Assembly: GCA_024235655.1 (NCBI GenBank) | Contig: JACKLY010000001.1 | Location: 434,001-498,000, forward strand | Source of the DNA: Zoogloeaceae bacterium | GTDB lineage: Bacteria; Pseudomonadota; Gammaproteobacteria; Burkholderiales; Rhodocyclaceae | Length of the DNA stretch: 64,000 nucleotides | Direction of reading: 5' to 3' | Part shown: positions 8,778 through 18,334 of the stretch, piece after piece | Position numbering within the stretch: the stretch's first letter is position 1 | Layout of the letters: each line of letters begins with the position of its first letter | The notes under the pieces: generated by a model | The model's database searches: none | What the model was told of the DNA's origin: nothing | What the model saw: the letters and a program-made list of their open reading frames with translations, nothing else | Made by a program: the position numbers and the translations under genes

Positions 8778-9436
8778 TGCAAGGCCTCGACGCGCGCCCA
8801 GAACACATGCTTGTCAAAGCCGGATGAGGCCGCGGCAATCAGCACCATGAGCAGGCCGAAGGACCAGAGGGCGACACCAGGCACAACGGAGGCCATGTGC
8901 ATGAGCTTGGAAACGGTAATGAGAATGCCGAGCATGAAGACCTCGACCATGCCCCAGGGTTTGACGCTGTAGAGCAGCCGGAAAACCGCCGGCGTGCCGA
9001 CGGCCACCTTGCCCAGATACAATGGCAGGAGCAGATAAATCAGGGCGATGATCTGCAGTGCCGGCATCAGGAAGGCAGTCACGAAAAGGAGCAGTGCGAC
9101 GCTGCTCATCTCTCCCTTGTCCAGCAGGCTGACCGTGCCGAGCAGGGTGGCCGAATTGCTCAGTCCATGCGCTTCCATGCTGACGATGGGGAAGGCATTG
9201 GCAAGAATGAAGAAGACGACAGCCGCCAGTGCGCAGGAGAGGCTGCGTTCCAGCCCCTTCGGCTGGTTGCGGTACAACTCGTGGCCACAACGGCTGCAGC
9301 AGGCAACGCCACCTTCCTCCAGAGCGGTTTCGCGCAGGACAAGGTCGCATTCATGGCAGACGATGATGTTTGCAGATGGCATCAGGAACGACTGATCCGG
9401 CTCTTGGCAGGGTGATGGGGGAACAGGTTGCAACAT
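8774..9436 (-). CDS. pqiA: Paraquat-inducible protein A, first half-protein
   Basis: First of two adjacent PqiA units. The family core starts at MPSANIIVCHECDLVLRE (ATG at 9382). It has a four-cysteine zinc ribbon (CHEC, then CSRCGHEL) and four membrane segments, for example AAVVFFILANAFPIVSM and LLLFVTAFLMPALQIIALIYLLL. The annotated start is the ATG at 9436, giving 18 extra residues; the internal ATG at 9382 is equally possible because neither has a clear ribosome-binding site. It overlaps the second unit by 4 bp. The product is an inner-membrane component of the PqiABC envelope system. Confidence 0.88.
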   Translation of the reverse strand: MLQPVPPSPCQEPDQSFLMPSANIIVCHECDLVLRETALEEGGVACCSRCGHELYRNQPKGLERSLSCALAAVVFFILANAFPIVSMEAHGLSNSATLLGTVSLLDKGEMSSVALLLFVTAFLMPALQIIALIYLLLPLYLGKVAVGTPAVFRLLYSVKPWGMVEVFMLGILITVSKLMHMASVVPGVALWSFGLLMVLIAAASSGFDKHVFWARVEALQ

Positions 9437-9449
9437 AATCGCCAAATGA

Positions 9450-9704
9450 TCAATGGCGCTGTTTGAGCCCCGGTTTCTTCGCATTTTTCCCGTAATTCTT
9501 GAAAACCCAGCGGGCATCGATACCGGCGCGTTCCAGCGTGCAGATCGATGGATCATCATCGTGGCCGCTGAAATACTCGTCCTCCTGTGCCGCCATCACC
9601 ATGCGGATCGCTTCGTCATCCTCGACGGTATAGATCTCGGTAATCTGTGTCGTCACCTCATCGAGGTGCTGCTCATAGCTCATGGTTTCAGGTTTCTTTG
9701 GCAT
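9450..9704 (-). CDS. Small acidic hypothetical protein
   Basis: An 84-aa soluble protein with no signal peptide or membrane segment. It contains many acidic residues (VEDDEAIRMVMAAQEDEYFSGHDDD) and ends in a basic tail (KNYGKNAKKPGLKQRH). I do not recognise the family. It starts at an ATG and lies immediately upstream of the pqiA genes on the same strand, ending 14 bp before the 9436 start, so it could be cotranscribed. The function is unknown. Confidence 0.6.
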   Translation of the reverse strand: MPKKPETMSYEQHLDEVTTQITEIYTVEDDEAIRMVMAAQEDEYFSGHDDDPSICTLERAGIDARWVFKNYGKNAKKPGLKQRH

Positions 9705-9761
9705 GTGGGTGCTCCTTGGCTTGGCAGGTGTACTGATGTCTGCAGATCCTGCAATCGGTGC

Positions 9762-9911
9762 TTAGTTCTTGCGGCTGTCATTGCGCCAATCGCGCAGGGT
9801 TTCCTTTGGCAGCGGCGGGGGAATATCGTTGCCCCGCTTGCGGATCAGTGGCAATGCGCCGCTAAGAACGACGACAAAGCAGATGATCAAGGCAATCCAG
9901 ATGTCGCTCAT
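9762..9911 (-). CDS. Small single-pass membrane protein, 49 aa
   Basis: A short ORF (MSDIWIALIICFVVVLSGALP...) whose N-terminal half is one hydrophobic helix and whose C-terminal half is polar and basic (RKRGNDIPPPLPKETLRDWRNDSRKN). It runs from ATG at 9911 to TAA at 9762, on the same strand as its neighbours. The helix-plus-basic-tail pattern looks like a real small membrane protein rather than a chance ORF, but I do not recognise the family. Confidence 0.55.
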   Translation of the reverse strand: MSDIWIALIICFVVVLSGALPLIRKRGNDIPPPLPKETLRDWRNDSRKN

Positions 9912-9923
9912 GGCTCCGCTGCC

Positions 9924-10493
9924 TCAGGCAGCAAAAAACTGTCGGGCCGCCGCAATGGCATCCGCATCGCCGTGGACGGCATCAGGTGGGCCACCTTTGC
10001 CCCAGAGCGCGCCAGCAAATGGCATGGCGAGAAAATCGGCACAGAGTTTCACCGAATCAATCATCGGTTGTGCCTTGCTGCGGTCGCCGCTGGTGCTGAT
10101 CAGGTGCAGCCGCTTGGTGCTCATTCTTTCCTTGAAATCAACACCGGGAACGCGCATCCAGGCACTCCAGTGATCGAGGTAGGTTTTCAGCGGAGCGGGC
10201 AGGCTGTACCAATAGACGGGTGTCACAAAAACGATATCGGTGGCTGCCAGTGTGGCCTCCAGCAGGGTCTTCAGGTCGCCTTCCGGCATCGGGTATTGCC
10301 CGGTGGTGTGGCGACGGTCGACAAAGGGGGGCTGATTCATTCGTGCCAGATGCAGCCAGGTCTGCGTGACATTAGCCGGCAGCGTAGCCGCCGCCTGTTG
10401 CGCCAGCCATTCCGTATTGCCCAGATGGCCTCCGGCATCAGCCGCTTCGCGGGTCGAGGCGACGAGAAAGAGAAAATGGCGGGAGTCATTCAT
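9924..10493 (-). CDS. Flavodoxin-fold NAD(P)H-dependent oxidoreductase
   Basis: A 189-aa protein of the flavodoxin-like NAD(P)H-dependent oxidoreductase/FMN reductase superfamily. It opens with a beta strand and FMN-phosphate-type loop (HFLFLVASTREAADAGGHLGNTEWLA). The FMN-binding loop is DIVFVTPVYWYSLPAPLKTYLDHW, the typical TPxYxxSxPAxLKxxxD pattern. The ATG at 10493 is preferred because the longer frame upstream has no family character. The substrate is unknown; quinones, flavins or azo compounds are typical for the family. It is the last gene before a strand change. Confidence 0.85.
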   Translation of the reverse strand: MNDSRHFLFLVASTREAADAGGHLGNTEWLAQQAAATLPANVTQTWLHLARMNQPPFVDRRHTTGQYPMPEGDLKTLLEATLAATDIVFVTPVYWYSLPAPLKTYLDHWSAWMRVPGVDFKERMSTKRLHLISTSGDRSKAQPMIDSVKLCADFLAMPFAGALWGKGGPPDAVHGDADAIAAARQFFAA

Positions 10494-10633
10494 CAGCGAG
10501 GTTCCTGCAAGAGTGCGGCAGTGGAGGATACGACAGTGGATTATAGGCCAGGCGCTGTAGCACCGGAATGCTACCCGCGCCTTGTCGTCCTTGCGCACAA
10601 TGCATGCACCCCATCACAACAGAGGAGACATAC

Positions 10634-11215
10634 ATGGCGGCCAAGAAAATTCTGATGATTACCGGTGACTACACCGAGGATTATGAAACGATGGTGCCCT
10701 TTCAGGCACTGTTGATGGTCGGGCACACGGTGCATGCGGCGTGTCCCGGCAAGAAGGCCGGCGAGCAGGTGCGCACGGCGGTGCATGACTTTGAAGGCGA
10801 CCAGACCTACAGCGAGAAGCCGGGCCACAATTTCACGCTGAATGCCGAATTCGATGCCATCCGGGCCGAAGACTACGATGCGCTGGTCATCCCTGGCGGC
10901 CGTGCCCCCGAATACCTGCGCCTGAACCCGAAGGTGCTCGCTGCCGTTCAGCACTTTGCCTCGGCGAAAAAACCAATTGCGGCGATCTGCCATGGTGCGC
11001 AGTTGCTGACAGCAGCCGGCGTGGTTTCCGGGCGTGCGTGCAGCGCCTATCCTGCCTGCGGGCCGGAGGTGAAGGCGGCTGGCGGTGTTTATACCGATAT
11101 CCCGGTAGATCAGGCGCATGTGGATGGTAATCTGGTCACGGCACCGGCCTGGCCAGCGCATCCGGACTGGCTGGCCAAGTTCCTCAAGGTGCTCGGCACG
11201 CGGATCGAAGCCTGA
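10634..11215 (+). CDS. DJ-1/PfpI family protein
   Basis: A 193-aa class I glutamine amidotransferase-like protein of the DJ-1/PfpI superfamily. The nucleophile elbow is [10 protein letters not shown], with the conserved cysteine. An upstream acidic residue sits in [13 protein letters not shown]. The ATG at 10634 has a good ribosome-binding site (AGAGGAGA, 10621-10628). Family members act as proteases, deglycases or stress chaperones, and the sequence alone does not separate these. It is monocistronic, with a hairpin terminator about 40 bp after the stop. Confidence 0.9.
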   Translation: MAAKKILMITGDYTEDYETMVPFQALLMVGHTVHAACPGKKAGEQVRTAVHDFEGDQTYSEKPGHNFTLNAEFDAIRAEDYDALVIPGGRAPEYLRLNPKVLAAVQHFASAKKPIAAICHGAQLLTAAGVVSGRACSAYPACGPEVKAAGGVYTDIPVDQAHVDGNLVTAPAWPAHPDWLAKFLKVLGTRIEA

Positions 11216-11253
11216 TAGGCTCGCGCTTCATCTGCAAGCATTGATCTGATGCG

Positions 11254-11273
11254 ACCCCGGCGTAAGCCGGGGT
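11254..11273 (+). terminator. Hairpin after the DJ-1/PfpI gene
   Basis: A perfect stem ACCCCGGC/GCCGGGGT closes a GTAA loop 38 bp after the stop codon. No clear T-run follows, so it could be a processing or REP-like element rather than a strong intrinsic terminator. Confidence 0.55.
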
Positions 11274-11303
11274 TCGACTTGTTGCCTGTGTCTGGAGGTC
11301 ATC

Positions 11304-11624
11304 ATGTGCGAAATCTATGTCAAGGCTGATCCGATTCTTTATGAGTCACGCTCGCGTTCGCTGCGCATTCATGGCGCGGTCACCAAGATCCGTCTGGAAA
11401 ACCTGTTCTGGGACATTCTTGCCGAACTGGCCGAATCGGATGGTTATACGACCAATCAATTGATCGCCAAGCTCTACGACGAAATCGTTGAATATCGTGG
11501 AGAGATCGACAATTTCTCCTCGTTCCTGCGCGTTACCTGCCTGCGTTACCTGACCCTGAAAAAGGGCTTTGGCGAACGGGTGCCGCAAGGATTGGCCGTG
11601 GTCGGCCGCGCAGCCGCCGCCTGA
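11304..11624 (+). CDS. Ribbon-helix-helix domain protein
   Basis: A 106-aa protein with the RHH_4-type arrangement. A beta strand (SRSLRIHGAVTKIRLE) is followed by two helices (ENLFWDILAELAESDG, TTNQLIAKLYDEIVEYRG) and an SFLRVTCLRYLTL segment. These small proteins are putative DNA-binding regulators, and no target is evident. The ATG at 11304 follows a GGAGG (11295-11299). It stands alone between two hairpin/promoter regions. Confidence 0.8.
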   Translation: MCEIYVKADPILYESRSRSLRIHGAVTKIRLENLFWDILAELAESDGYTTNQLIAKLYDEIVEYRGEIDNFSSFLRVTCLRYLTLKKGFGERVPQGLAVVGRAAAA

Positions 11625-11652
11625 AGCCTCACGAGCTTCCTGCTTCTCCCCG

Positions 11653-11658
11653 TATAAT
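11653..11658 (+). promoter_or_regulatory. -10 box upstream of the oxyanion ABC transporter
   Basis: A perfect TATAAT lies about 113 bp before the substrate-binding protein start. The -35 position (about 11630) is weak. The ~105-nt leader contains a CTTGCGCAAG palindrome (11699-11708) that could be an operator. Confidence 0.4.
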
Positions 11659-11770
11659 TCCAGGCGCAGTCTGAGTTACTGCATGTAAATGGAGCGGCCT
11701 TGCGCAAGCTTGGGCCGTATTAAGCAGCCGTGATACCCGCACGGCAGCGGATCAATTATCGGGAGTTCCC

Positions 11771-12652
11771 ATGAAACAATCCTCGCGCCGTCTGGCGCTC
11801 AAGGGTGCGCTGAGCTGCGCACTGTTTGCCTCCATCCTCTCGTTTTCCCTGCCGGCTGCCGCCGATGAAGCCGTGCTGCGCGTTTCCGCCATTCCGGATG
11901 AAGCGCCGACCGAGCTGCAGCGCAAGTTTGCACCACTCGGAAAATATCTGGAAAAGGAAACCGGCATGAAGGTCAGCTTCGTTCCGGTGTCCGACTACGC
12001 CGCGGTGGTTGAGTCGCTGGCCACGAAAAAGCTGGATCTGGTCTGGCTGGGTGGATTTACCTTCGTGCAGGCAAAAATCCGCACCAATGGCACCGCCAAC
12101 CCGATCATCCAGCGTGAAGAGGATGCAAAATTCACCTCCAAATTCGTCACGGCTGATCCGGCAATCAAGTCCTACGCCGATCTGAAGGGCAAGACCTTTG
12201 CCTTCGGCTCGCCCTCGTCCACGTCTGGCCATTTGATGCCGCGTCATTTCCTGCTGCAGGCCAACATCAATCCGGACAAGGATTTCAAGAATGTCGCCTT
12301 CTCTGGTGCGCATGACGCCACGGTCGCCTTTGTCGCTGCCGGCAAGGCCGATGCCGGCGTACTCAACGCCTCGGTGTGGGACAAGCTGGTTGAAGCGAAG
12401 AAGGTCGATACCGACAAGGTGCGTGTTTTTTCCACCACGCCGCCGTACTACGACTACAACTGGACGGTGCGTGGCGACCTCGATCCGGCGCTGGTCAAGA
12501 AGCTGAGCGATGCTTTCCTCAAGCTTGACGCGAAGAATCCGGAACATGCGGAAATTCTGCAACTGCAGCGCGCCTCGAAGTTCATTCCGAGCAAGGCAGC
12601 AAATTATGATGGCATCGAGCAGGCAGCCAAGGCAGCAGGTTTGCTGAAGTAA
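11771..12652 (+). CDS. Putative selenate/phosphonate-type ABC transporter substrate-binding protein
   Basis: A periplasmic solute-binding protein of the PhnD/PtxB superfamily, 293 aa, with an N-terminal signal peptide (to about ...LPAAADE). Features include [44 protein letters not shown] and the family's oxyanion-binding loop [14 protein letters not shown]. This [13 protein letters not shown] form belongs, from memory, to the clade annotated as putative selenate transporter binding proteins rather than true phosphonate binders. The ATG at 11771 has GGGAG upstream. It is followed by the ATPase and a fused permease. A selenium role fits the Sec module at 42.9-52.8 kb but is inference; phosphite or another oxyanion is possible. 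Confidence 0.82.
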   Translation: MKQSSRRLALKGALSCALFASILSFSLPAAADEAVLRVSAIPDEAPTELQRKFAPLGKYLEKETGMKVSFVPVSDYAAVVESLATKKLDLVWLGGFTFVQAKIRTNGTANPIIQREEDAKFTSKFVTADPAIKSYADLKGKTFAFGSPSSTSGHLMPRHFLLQANINPDKDFKNVAFSGAHDATVAFVAAGKADAGVLNASVWDKLVEAKKVDTDKVRVFSTTPPYYDYNWTVRGDLDPALVKKLSDAFLKLDAKNPEHAEILQLQRASKFIPSKAANYDGIEQAAKAAGLLK

Positions 12653-12740
12653 AAACCATCAAGCACAGCGGCGCTACGGCATTGGGAAAACGCATCCTGA
12701 ATGCGTATGGGTGTCGCTGTGTGTTATTGGTAATACGCTC

Positions 12741-13571
12741 ATGTCCTGCAATCTCGAACAGATTTCTCTGACCCATAGCAACGGTTTTACCGCGCTGGCC
12801 GGGGTGTCCTTATCTCTGCACGCCGGTGAACGCATTGCTGTCATCGGCCCCTCTGGTGCGGGCAAGACCACCTTGCTGAGATTGCTGGGGGCAGCTGTGC
12901 GTCCCAGCACGGGCGGGATTGAGTTGCTTGGGAAGAATCCCTGGTCTTTGCCGGTTACGGAATTGCGTCGCTTGCGCAGTCGTATCGGTGTCGTGCATCA
13001 GGCGCCACCATTGCCGCAACGGCAGCGTGTGGTGACCGCAGTGCTGGCCGGTCGTCTGGGACAGTGGCCACTGTGGAAAAGCATCGCCTCGCTGCTCTAT
13101 CCGCTTGATCTGGCTGGCGCGCAAGCCGCACTTGAACGGCTGGAGCTTGGTGATCGGCTATTTGATCGTTGTGACCGGATTTCCGGGGGGCAACTGCAGC
13201 GTGTCGGCATTGCCCGGGTGCTCTATCAGCAGCCGGATCTGGTGCTTGCTGATGAACCGGTGTCGGCACTCGATCCGACGCTGGCGCAGCAGGCAATACG
13301 GGTGTTGCTGGCCGATGCCGAAGCACGCGGCGCAACGCTGGTTGCCAGCCTGCATGCGGTGGATCTGGCGCTGGCCGAGTTTCCACGTGTGCTTGGTTTG
13401 AAGGATGGCAGGATCGTCTTTGACCTGCCGGCACAGGCAGTGACGGATCAACTCTTGCATGATCTTTATGCGGCAGAGAGTGCTGAATTGCCCACCTTGT
13501 CCAAGGAGCCGCGTTTTTCCGCGCATTCGGTTGAGGCAGAGGCTGTGTTGCGTGGTGCCCGCTGCCGATGA
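12741..13571 (+). CDS. ABC transporter ATP-binding protein (PhnC-type)
   Basis: The cytoplasmic ATPase of the import system, 276 aa. Walker A is GPSGAGKTT, the signature motif is [15 protein letters not shown], and Walker B is [13 protein letters not shown]. The ATG at 12741 ([15 protein letters not shown]) is chosen over the longer frame because the core fold begins there. It ends in a 4-bp overlap with the permease gene. It energises uptake of the oxyanion delivered by the binding protein. A small ACGCAT/ATGCGT hairpin (12690-12706) lies in the gap before it. Confidence 0.93.
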   Translation: MSCNLEQISLTHSNGFTALAGVSLSLHAGERIAVIGPSGAGKTTLLRLLGAAVRPSTGGIELLGKNPWSLPVTELRRLRSRIGVVHQAPPLPQRQRVVTAVLAGRLGQWPLWKSIASLLYPLDLAGAQAALERLELGDRLFDRCDRISGGQLQRVGIARVLYQQPDLVLADEPVSALDPTLAQQAIRVLLADAEARGATLVASLHAVDLALAEFPRVLGLKDGRIVFDLPAQAVTDQLLHDLYAAESAELPTLSKEPRFSAHSVEAEAVLRGARCR

Positions 13572-15196
13572 ACCGTGCTCAACCCGCTGCCGTGAACCCT
13601 TTGCGTGATCCGGCTGCGCTGACACGGAGCACGGCTTTTCTCCTGGCGTTGGTGGTTCTCTGGCCGCTTTTAGTCGTTGCCGAATTCAAGCCGGGCGCCC
13701 TTTTCGATCCTCAGAATCTGAAAACCACGGGCAGTTTTCTGGCCGGATTCCTGCCGCCGGAAACGGGTGCTGAATTTCTTTCCCATCTGGTACGGGCAAC
13801 GCTGGAGACACTGGCGATTGCTACGGCCGGCATTGCCCTCGCCCTGCTCATCGGTATTCCGCTGGCGCTGCTGTCTACCCGGGTGCTGGCTGTGGCCGAG
13901 ATTGGGCCAGGGCCGGGTTTGCGCCGCTCGCAGTTCATCCATTACGGACTGCGGGCGCTGCTCACCGTGTTGCGAGGCGTCCCGGAGCTGGTCTGGGCGC
14001 TCTTGTTTGTTCGCGTCTTCGGCCTCGGGCCGGCCGCCGGTGTGCTGGCACTGGCGCTGACCTATGGCGGCATGCTGGCCAAGGTTTATGCCGAAATTCT
14101 GGAGTCCGGCGAATCCCGCCCGGCGCGCGCCATTCTCGAGGCCGGTGGCAGCCGCTTGCAGGCTTTGCTCTATGGCTTGCTGCCGGGTTCGGCACAGGAG
14201 CTGACTTCCTATACCGTCTATCGCTGGGAGTGTGCAGTTCGTGCATCAGTGGTGATGGGTTTTGTCGGTGCCGGCGGCCTCGGCCAGTTGATGGATCAGG
14301 CGATGAGGATGTTCAATGGGGGTGAAGCGTCCACCATCCTGCTGACTTTTCTGGCACTGGTACTGGCGGCCGATGCCCTTTCCGGCTTTCTGCGTCAGTG
14401 GGTCGGCAGGGCGGGAACGGATGGCCGTGTAGCCGGCGTCAGCGGTGGCGGCTATGTCATGGCCTTATGTGCCAGCTTGAGCGTGTTGGCCAGTTTCAGC
14501 TATCTGAATCTGGGCTTTGGCGAATTGTTCAGCAGTGAATCATTACGGCTGATGGTTGGTTTTCTGGTCTCTTTCTTTCCGCCTGAACTTGCGGTGGGCT
14601 GGCTGTCACGGGTCGGTTATGGCGTGATTGAAACCCTGGCCATTTCGGCGGTGGGGACACTGCTTGCCGTGCTTGGCGGGCTGATCTTCGCGCTACCCGC
14701 TTCCGGACGTTACGGCCTGCTTGCCGGACAGGCTTCCCGCTTTGTGCTCAACGCCTTGCGCTCGGTACCTGAACTGGTCTGGGCCACCCTGACTGTTTTG
14801 TCGGTTGGCCTGGGCCCCTTTGCCGGGGTGCTGGCATTGGCCTTGCACACCACCGGCGTGCTTGGCCGGCTCTTTGCCGAATCCCTGCAGAATGCACCTG
14901 CGGCACCACGCGATGCGCTGCTTGATGCCGGCGCCCGCCCGGGAGCTGCCTTTCTGTACGGCACCTTGCCGGAAGTGACGCCGCAGTTGCTGGCCTACTC
15001 GCTGTATCGCTGGGAAATGAATATCCGTATGGCTGCCATTCTTGGCTTCGTCGGTGCCGGCGGGCTGGGGCAGTTGCTATATTTCGAGCTGTCGCTGTTC
15101 CGTTATGCCGAGGCCAGCACCGTGATCGCTGCCATGCTGCTGCTGTCGATTGCGGTCGATGCCACCAGTGCGGCGCTACGGCGTCGGCTGGCGTGA
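13568..15196 (+). CDS. Fused double-domain ABC transporter permease (PhnE-PhnE type)
   Basis: A 542-aa inner-membrane permease made of two PhnE-like units in one chain, where most systems use a ~270-aa homodimer. Each half carries an EAA-type loop: [40 protein letters not shown] near residues 195-240 and [40 protein letters not shown] near 460-500. The halves are similar but diverged, so this is an old duplication. It overlaps the ATPase gene by 4 bp, completing a binding protein-ATPase-permease operon. Confidence 0.92.
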   Translation: MNRAQPAAVNPLRDPAALTRSTAFLLALVVLWPLLVVAEFKPGALFDPQNLKTTGSFLAGFLPPETGAEFLSHLVRATLETLAIATAGIALALLIGIPLALLSTRVLAVAEIGPGPGLRRSQFIHYGLRALLTVLRGVPELVWALLFVRVFGLGPAAGVLALALTYGGMLAKVYAEILESGESRPARAILEAGGSRLQALLYGLLPGSAQELTSYTVYRWECAVRASVVMGFVGAGGLGQLMDQAMRMFNGGEASTILLTFLALVLAADALSGFLRQWVGRAGTDGRVAGVSGGGYVMALCASLSVLASFSYLNLGFGELFSSESLRLMVGFLVSFFPPELAVGWLSRVGYGVIETLAISAVGTLLAVLGGLIFALPASGRYGLLAGQASRFVLNALRSVPELVWATLTVLSVGLGPFAGVLALALHTTGVLGRLFAESLQNAPAAPRDALLDAGARPGAAFLYGTLPEVTPQLLAYSLYRWEMNIRMAAILGFVGAGGLGQLLYFELSLFRYAEASTVIAAMLLLSIAVDATSAALRRRLA

Positions 15197-15200
15197 TTTC

Positions 15201-16112
15201 TCACTGTTTCGGCGTGCGTTCAAAACAGCTGAGTCGTACATCGACCGTCAGCGCGATGGATGTCATTCCATTCGCCCGGGCTCGCCCATCGGCCGTGGCA
15301 CGGAAGAAGTGCGGGGTCATGATCAGCAGGTCGTTGATCTGTGCAGAAGTGACGAGATCAATCGGGTAACGGATGGTCGTTGTCGATAGTTGCTTGAAGC
15401 CTGCCGGGGGAGGGGTTTCGCTTGTGTTTTCCGGCTTGATCGCGGGATAGATGATCTCGCGCAGTTCGCGTAAATGGTCGGGGCCGGCATCAACCTGCAG
15501 CAACAGGCCACCGGGCTTGAGGACGCGAGCAAATTCCGCATAAACAGGAAAGCCGAACAGACACAGAACGCGGTCGAGCGAGCCTGGCTGCACCGGCAAT
15601 TTGGCATTGCTGCCGACAACCCAGTTCATGCGCCCGGTTGTGTCCTCGTTGGCCTCTTTTCCTTTGAAGTCTGCACGATCCTGTTTCGCCGCAGCCAGCA
15701 CCGCCCACTTTGAAATATCCAGCCCAAGCAGAGCCAGTGAATGCTGATCGTTATCCTCGGCTGCCAGTTGGCGCAGGTAGTAACCTTCACCACAGCCGGC
15801 ATCGAGAATGCTGAGGATGGTATCGGCAGGCTGGCTTGTCGCAGCCTCCGGAGGTGACAGTGCTGCCCGGCTGACAGCGGCAGCAATCGGCTGGTAAAAA
15901 CCGGCGTTGAGAAAACGTCGGCGAGCGGAGACCATCTCCTTGCTGTCGCCAGGATCGCGGGAGCGCTTCTGCTGCACCGGCAGCAGATGGGTATAGCCCT
16001 GGCTGGCAATGTCGAAATTGTGACCAGAGGGGCAACGCCACGTGCCGTCCCGGCGACGCAGGGGCGCGCCGTCCAGTGGGCAGGCCAGTGCCTGAAATGG
16101 TTGAATGCTCAT
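15201..16112 (-). CDS. rlmA: RlmA-like 23S rRNA (guanine-N1)-methyltransferase
   Basis: A SAM-dependent rRNA methyltransferase of 303 aa. The N-terminal zinc-binding module is CPLDGAPLRRRDGTWRCPSGH, followed by the family signature QKRSRDPGDSKEMVSARRRFL. The SAM-binding motif is ILDAGCGEGYYLRQL. The RlmA(I)/TlyB family methylates N1 of a guanine in helix 35 of 23S rRNA. The ATG at 16112 is preferred to the TTG one codon upstream. It converges with the permease gene, with only 4 bp between stops. Confidence 0.88.
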   Translation of the reverse strand: MSIQPFQALACPLDGAPLRRRDGTWRCPSGHNFDIASQGYTHLLPVQQKRSRDPGDSKEMVSARRRFLNAGFYQPIAAAVSRAALSPPEAATSQPADTILSILDAGCGEGYYLRQLAAEDNDQHSLALLGLDISKWAVLAAAKQDRADFKGKEANEDTTGRMNWVVGSNAKLPVQPGSLDRVLCLFGFPVYAEFARVLKPGGLLLQVDAGPDHLRELREIIYPAIKPENTSETPPPAGFKQLSTTTIRYPIDLVTSAQINDLLIMTPHFFRATADGRARANGMTSIALTVDVRLSCFERTPKQ

Positions 16113-16141
16113 CAAACGTGCCTTGCGCTAGTGGGTATTGG

Positions 16142-16194
16142 CTGTGTGATGCGTGGCACTGGGTGATCCGTCGCGGCTCCCCTGCATCACACAG
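16142..16194. repeat. 11-bp inverted repeat over the amidohydrolase stop codon
   Basis: CTGTGTGATGC (16142-16152) and its exact complement GCATCACACAG (16184-16194) flank a 31-nt spacer. It lies between the end of the M20 gene and the start of rlmA and includes the M20 stop codon. It may act as a terminator or protein-binding site. Confidence 0.45.
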
Positions 16195-17392
16195 TTCCCC
16201 CTGCGTTCTGGTTGCCTAGTGTGGTTTCTACCAGGCGCGTCCAGTAGCGTATGCCAAGCCCGATGATGTCATCGTTGAAATCATATTGCGGATTGTGCAG
16301 GGTGCAACCGCCAGTGCCAGGGCCGTTGCCCAGCCACACATAGCAGCCGGGTTTTTCCTGCAGCATGTAGGAAAAGTCTTCAGCGCCCATGGATGGCAAT
16401 TCATCCTTGCGCACCTTGCTGTCGCCCAGTACTTCGCCGGCCACCTGACGGCAGATGTCGGTTTCAGCTGCGCTATTCACTGTCGGCGGGTAGCGGTGAT
16501 CGAACACGACACCGATCTGCGCCCCGTTGGCCGAGGCCACGCCGGAGCAGAGGCGCTCAATGGCGCGCTCGACGGTCTGCTGCACTTCCGGCTTGAAGCT
16601 GCGGATGGTGCCGCGCAAAATCGCTTCTTCCGGAATGATGTTCCAGGCACTGCCGGAATGAAACTGGGTGACGCTGACCACTGCCGATTCACACGGATGC
16701 ATGTTGCGCGAAACAACGGTCTGTAGCGCCTGTACCAGCTGGCTGGCAGTGACGATGGTGTCGATGCCCTGGTGCGGCATCGCGGCATGGCAGCCGTGGC
16801 CGCGCACGGTGATCTCGAAGGCGCAGGTGCCCGCCATCACCGGGCCGGGCATCACCGCCATTTCACCGACCGGAATCCCCGGCCAGTTATGCAGGCCATA
16901 GACCGCGTCCACCGGGAACTGATCGAACAGGCCTTCTTCGATCATCACCGCAGCACCCCCTTCCGATTCTTCGGCCGGCTGGAAGATGAAAACAACGGTG
17001 CCGTCGAAGTTGCGGTTTTTCGAGAGATGGATGGCGGCACCCAGCAGCGTGGCTGTATGGCCGTCATGGCCGCAGGCATGCATGCAGCCTTCGTGCTTGG
17101 AACGGTGCGGAAATTCGTTCATTTCCTTGAGCGGCAACGCATCCATGTCGGCGCGGAGGCCGATCATGCGCTTGCTGCTGCCTGCACGGATGACGCCGAT
17201 AACACCTGTTCTGGCGAGCCCACGATGGACTTCGATGCCATTTTTTTCCAGCTCGGCGGCAACGATGTCGGCCGTCCGGGTTTCAGCGAAGGCGAGTTCG
17301 GGGTGGGCGTGAATGTCACGGCGGATGGTGGCGATTTCCTTGAGAAAGGCCGGGTCGAGCGAAAGGGGCTGCTTGTCTTGCATGGGGAACAT
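16187..17392 (-). CDS. M20 family amidohydrolase (hippurate hydrolase-like)
   Basis: A metal-dependent aminoacylase/carboxypeptidase of the M20D family, 401 aa. Metal-binding and catalytic motifs are ACGHDGHTATLLGAA, PAEESEGGAAVMIEEGLF and DAVYGLHNWPG, with a late EDFSYMLQEKPG. The family hydrolyses N-acyl or N-benzoyl amino acids in the cytoplasm; the precise substrate cannot be read from sequence. The start is taken at the ATG at 17392; a second ATG lies three codons later. It is a single gene, divergent from rapZ. Confidence 0.9.
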   Translation of the reverse strand: MFPMQDKQPLSLDPAFLKEIATIRRDIHAHPELAFAETRTADIVAAELEKNGIEVHRGLARTGVIGVIRAGSSKRMIGLRADMDALPLKEMNEFPHRSKHEGCMHACGHDGHTATLLGAAIHLSKNRNFDGTVVFIFQPAEESEGGAAVMIEEGLFDQFPVDAVYGLHNWPGIPVGEMAVMPGPVMAGTCAFEITVRGHGCHAAMPHQGIDTIVTASQLVQALQTVVSRNMHPCESAVVSVTQFHSGSAWNIIPEEAILRGTIRSFKPEVQQTVERAIERLCSGVASANGAQIGVVFDHRYPPTVNSAAETDICRQVAGEVLGDSKVRKDELPSMGAEDFSYMLQEKPGCYVWLGNGPGTGGCTLHNPQYDFNDDIIGLGIRYWTRLVETTLGNQNAGGTV

Positions 17393-17494
17393 CCATCAGT
17401 GAAACGGACTCTACAGTGTAGCCGATCACGAATGTCACGTTATCCGGCCATTCTTTCTTGTCCGTGAAAGCAGCCTTCCGCTATGCTCCCGACC

Positions 17495-18334
17495 ATGAAC
17501 CTTGTACTTATCAGCGGCCTGTCCGGCTCCGGCAAATCGATCGCCCTCAAGATCCTTGAGGATAGCGGCTACTACTGCGTGGACAACCTGCCATCCCAAT
17601 TGCTGCAGCAGCTTGTTGGACAGCTCGATCAGCAGGGCTACGACAAGGTGGCGGTGGCCATCGATATCCGGGGCGGCGATTCGATCGCGACCCTGCCGCA
17701 ACAGCTCGATTCGTTGCGCGCGCAGGACCTGGAGCTGAAATTCCTCTTTCTCGACGCCAAGAACGAAATCCTGCTCAAGCGCTTTTCCGAAACGCGCCGT
17801 GCGCATCCGCTGGCACGTGACGGGCGCTCCCTGCTTGAAGCCATCACCGAAGAGCGGGATCGCCTGGAAGGCCTGGCCAACCTTGGTCATCACATTGACA
17901 CCAGCGACATTGCCGCAGCCACCCTGCGCGAATGGGTGCTGCAATTCATCAATGCCGAGGCCGGGCAAGGGCTGACGCTGATGTTCCAGTCCTTCGGTTT
18001 CAAGCACGGCCTGCCGCTGGATGCCGATTTCGTCTTCGATGTCCGTTGCCTGCCAAATCCGTATTACGACCCGGTGCTGCGCCCGCTGACCGGCCTTGAC
18101 GAAGCCGTCGGTGATTTTCTGGATAACCAGCCAGACGTGCATCGCATGCGTGAGGATATTCGCCGCTTTGTTTCCGGCTGGTTGCCGGCCTTCATTCGCG
18201 ACAGCCGCAGTTATCTGACTGTGGCCATCGGCTGCACCGGCGGCCAGCATCGCTCGGTGTTCATCTCGGAATGGCTGGCGCGCGAATTTGCCGGCCGGGC
18301 GCGTGTTCTGGTGAGGCACCGGGAACTGTCTTGA
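17495..18334 (+). CDS. rapZ: RNase adapter protein / nucleotide-binding protein RapZ
   Basis: A 279-aa RapZ (YvcJ) protein. Walker A is LISGLSGSGKS at residues 4-14, followed by the family's YYCVDNLP and DIRGGD, and the C-terminal GCTGGQHRSVF. In E. coli RapZ presents GlmZ sRNA to RNase E and so controls glucosamine-6-phosphate synthase; in other bacteria the target is unknown. The ATG at 17495 places the glycine-rich loop at the usual distance; an ATG four codons earlier is less likely. It overlaps the next gene's TTG start by 4 bp. Confidence 0.95.
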   Translation: MNLVLISGLSGSGKSIALKILEDSGYYCVDNLPSQLLQQLVGQLDQQGYDKVAVAIDIRGGDSIATLPQQLDSLRAQDLELKFLFLDAKNEILLKRFSETRRAHPLARDGRSLLEAITEERDRLEGLANLGHHIDTSDIAAATLREWVLQFINAEAGQGLTLMFQSFGFKHGLPLDADFVFDVRCLPNPYYDPVLRPLTGLDEAVGDFLDNQPDVHRMREDIRRFVSGWLPAFIRDSRSYLTVAIGCTGGQHRSVFISEWLAREFAGRARVLVRHRELS

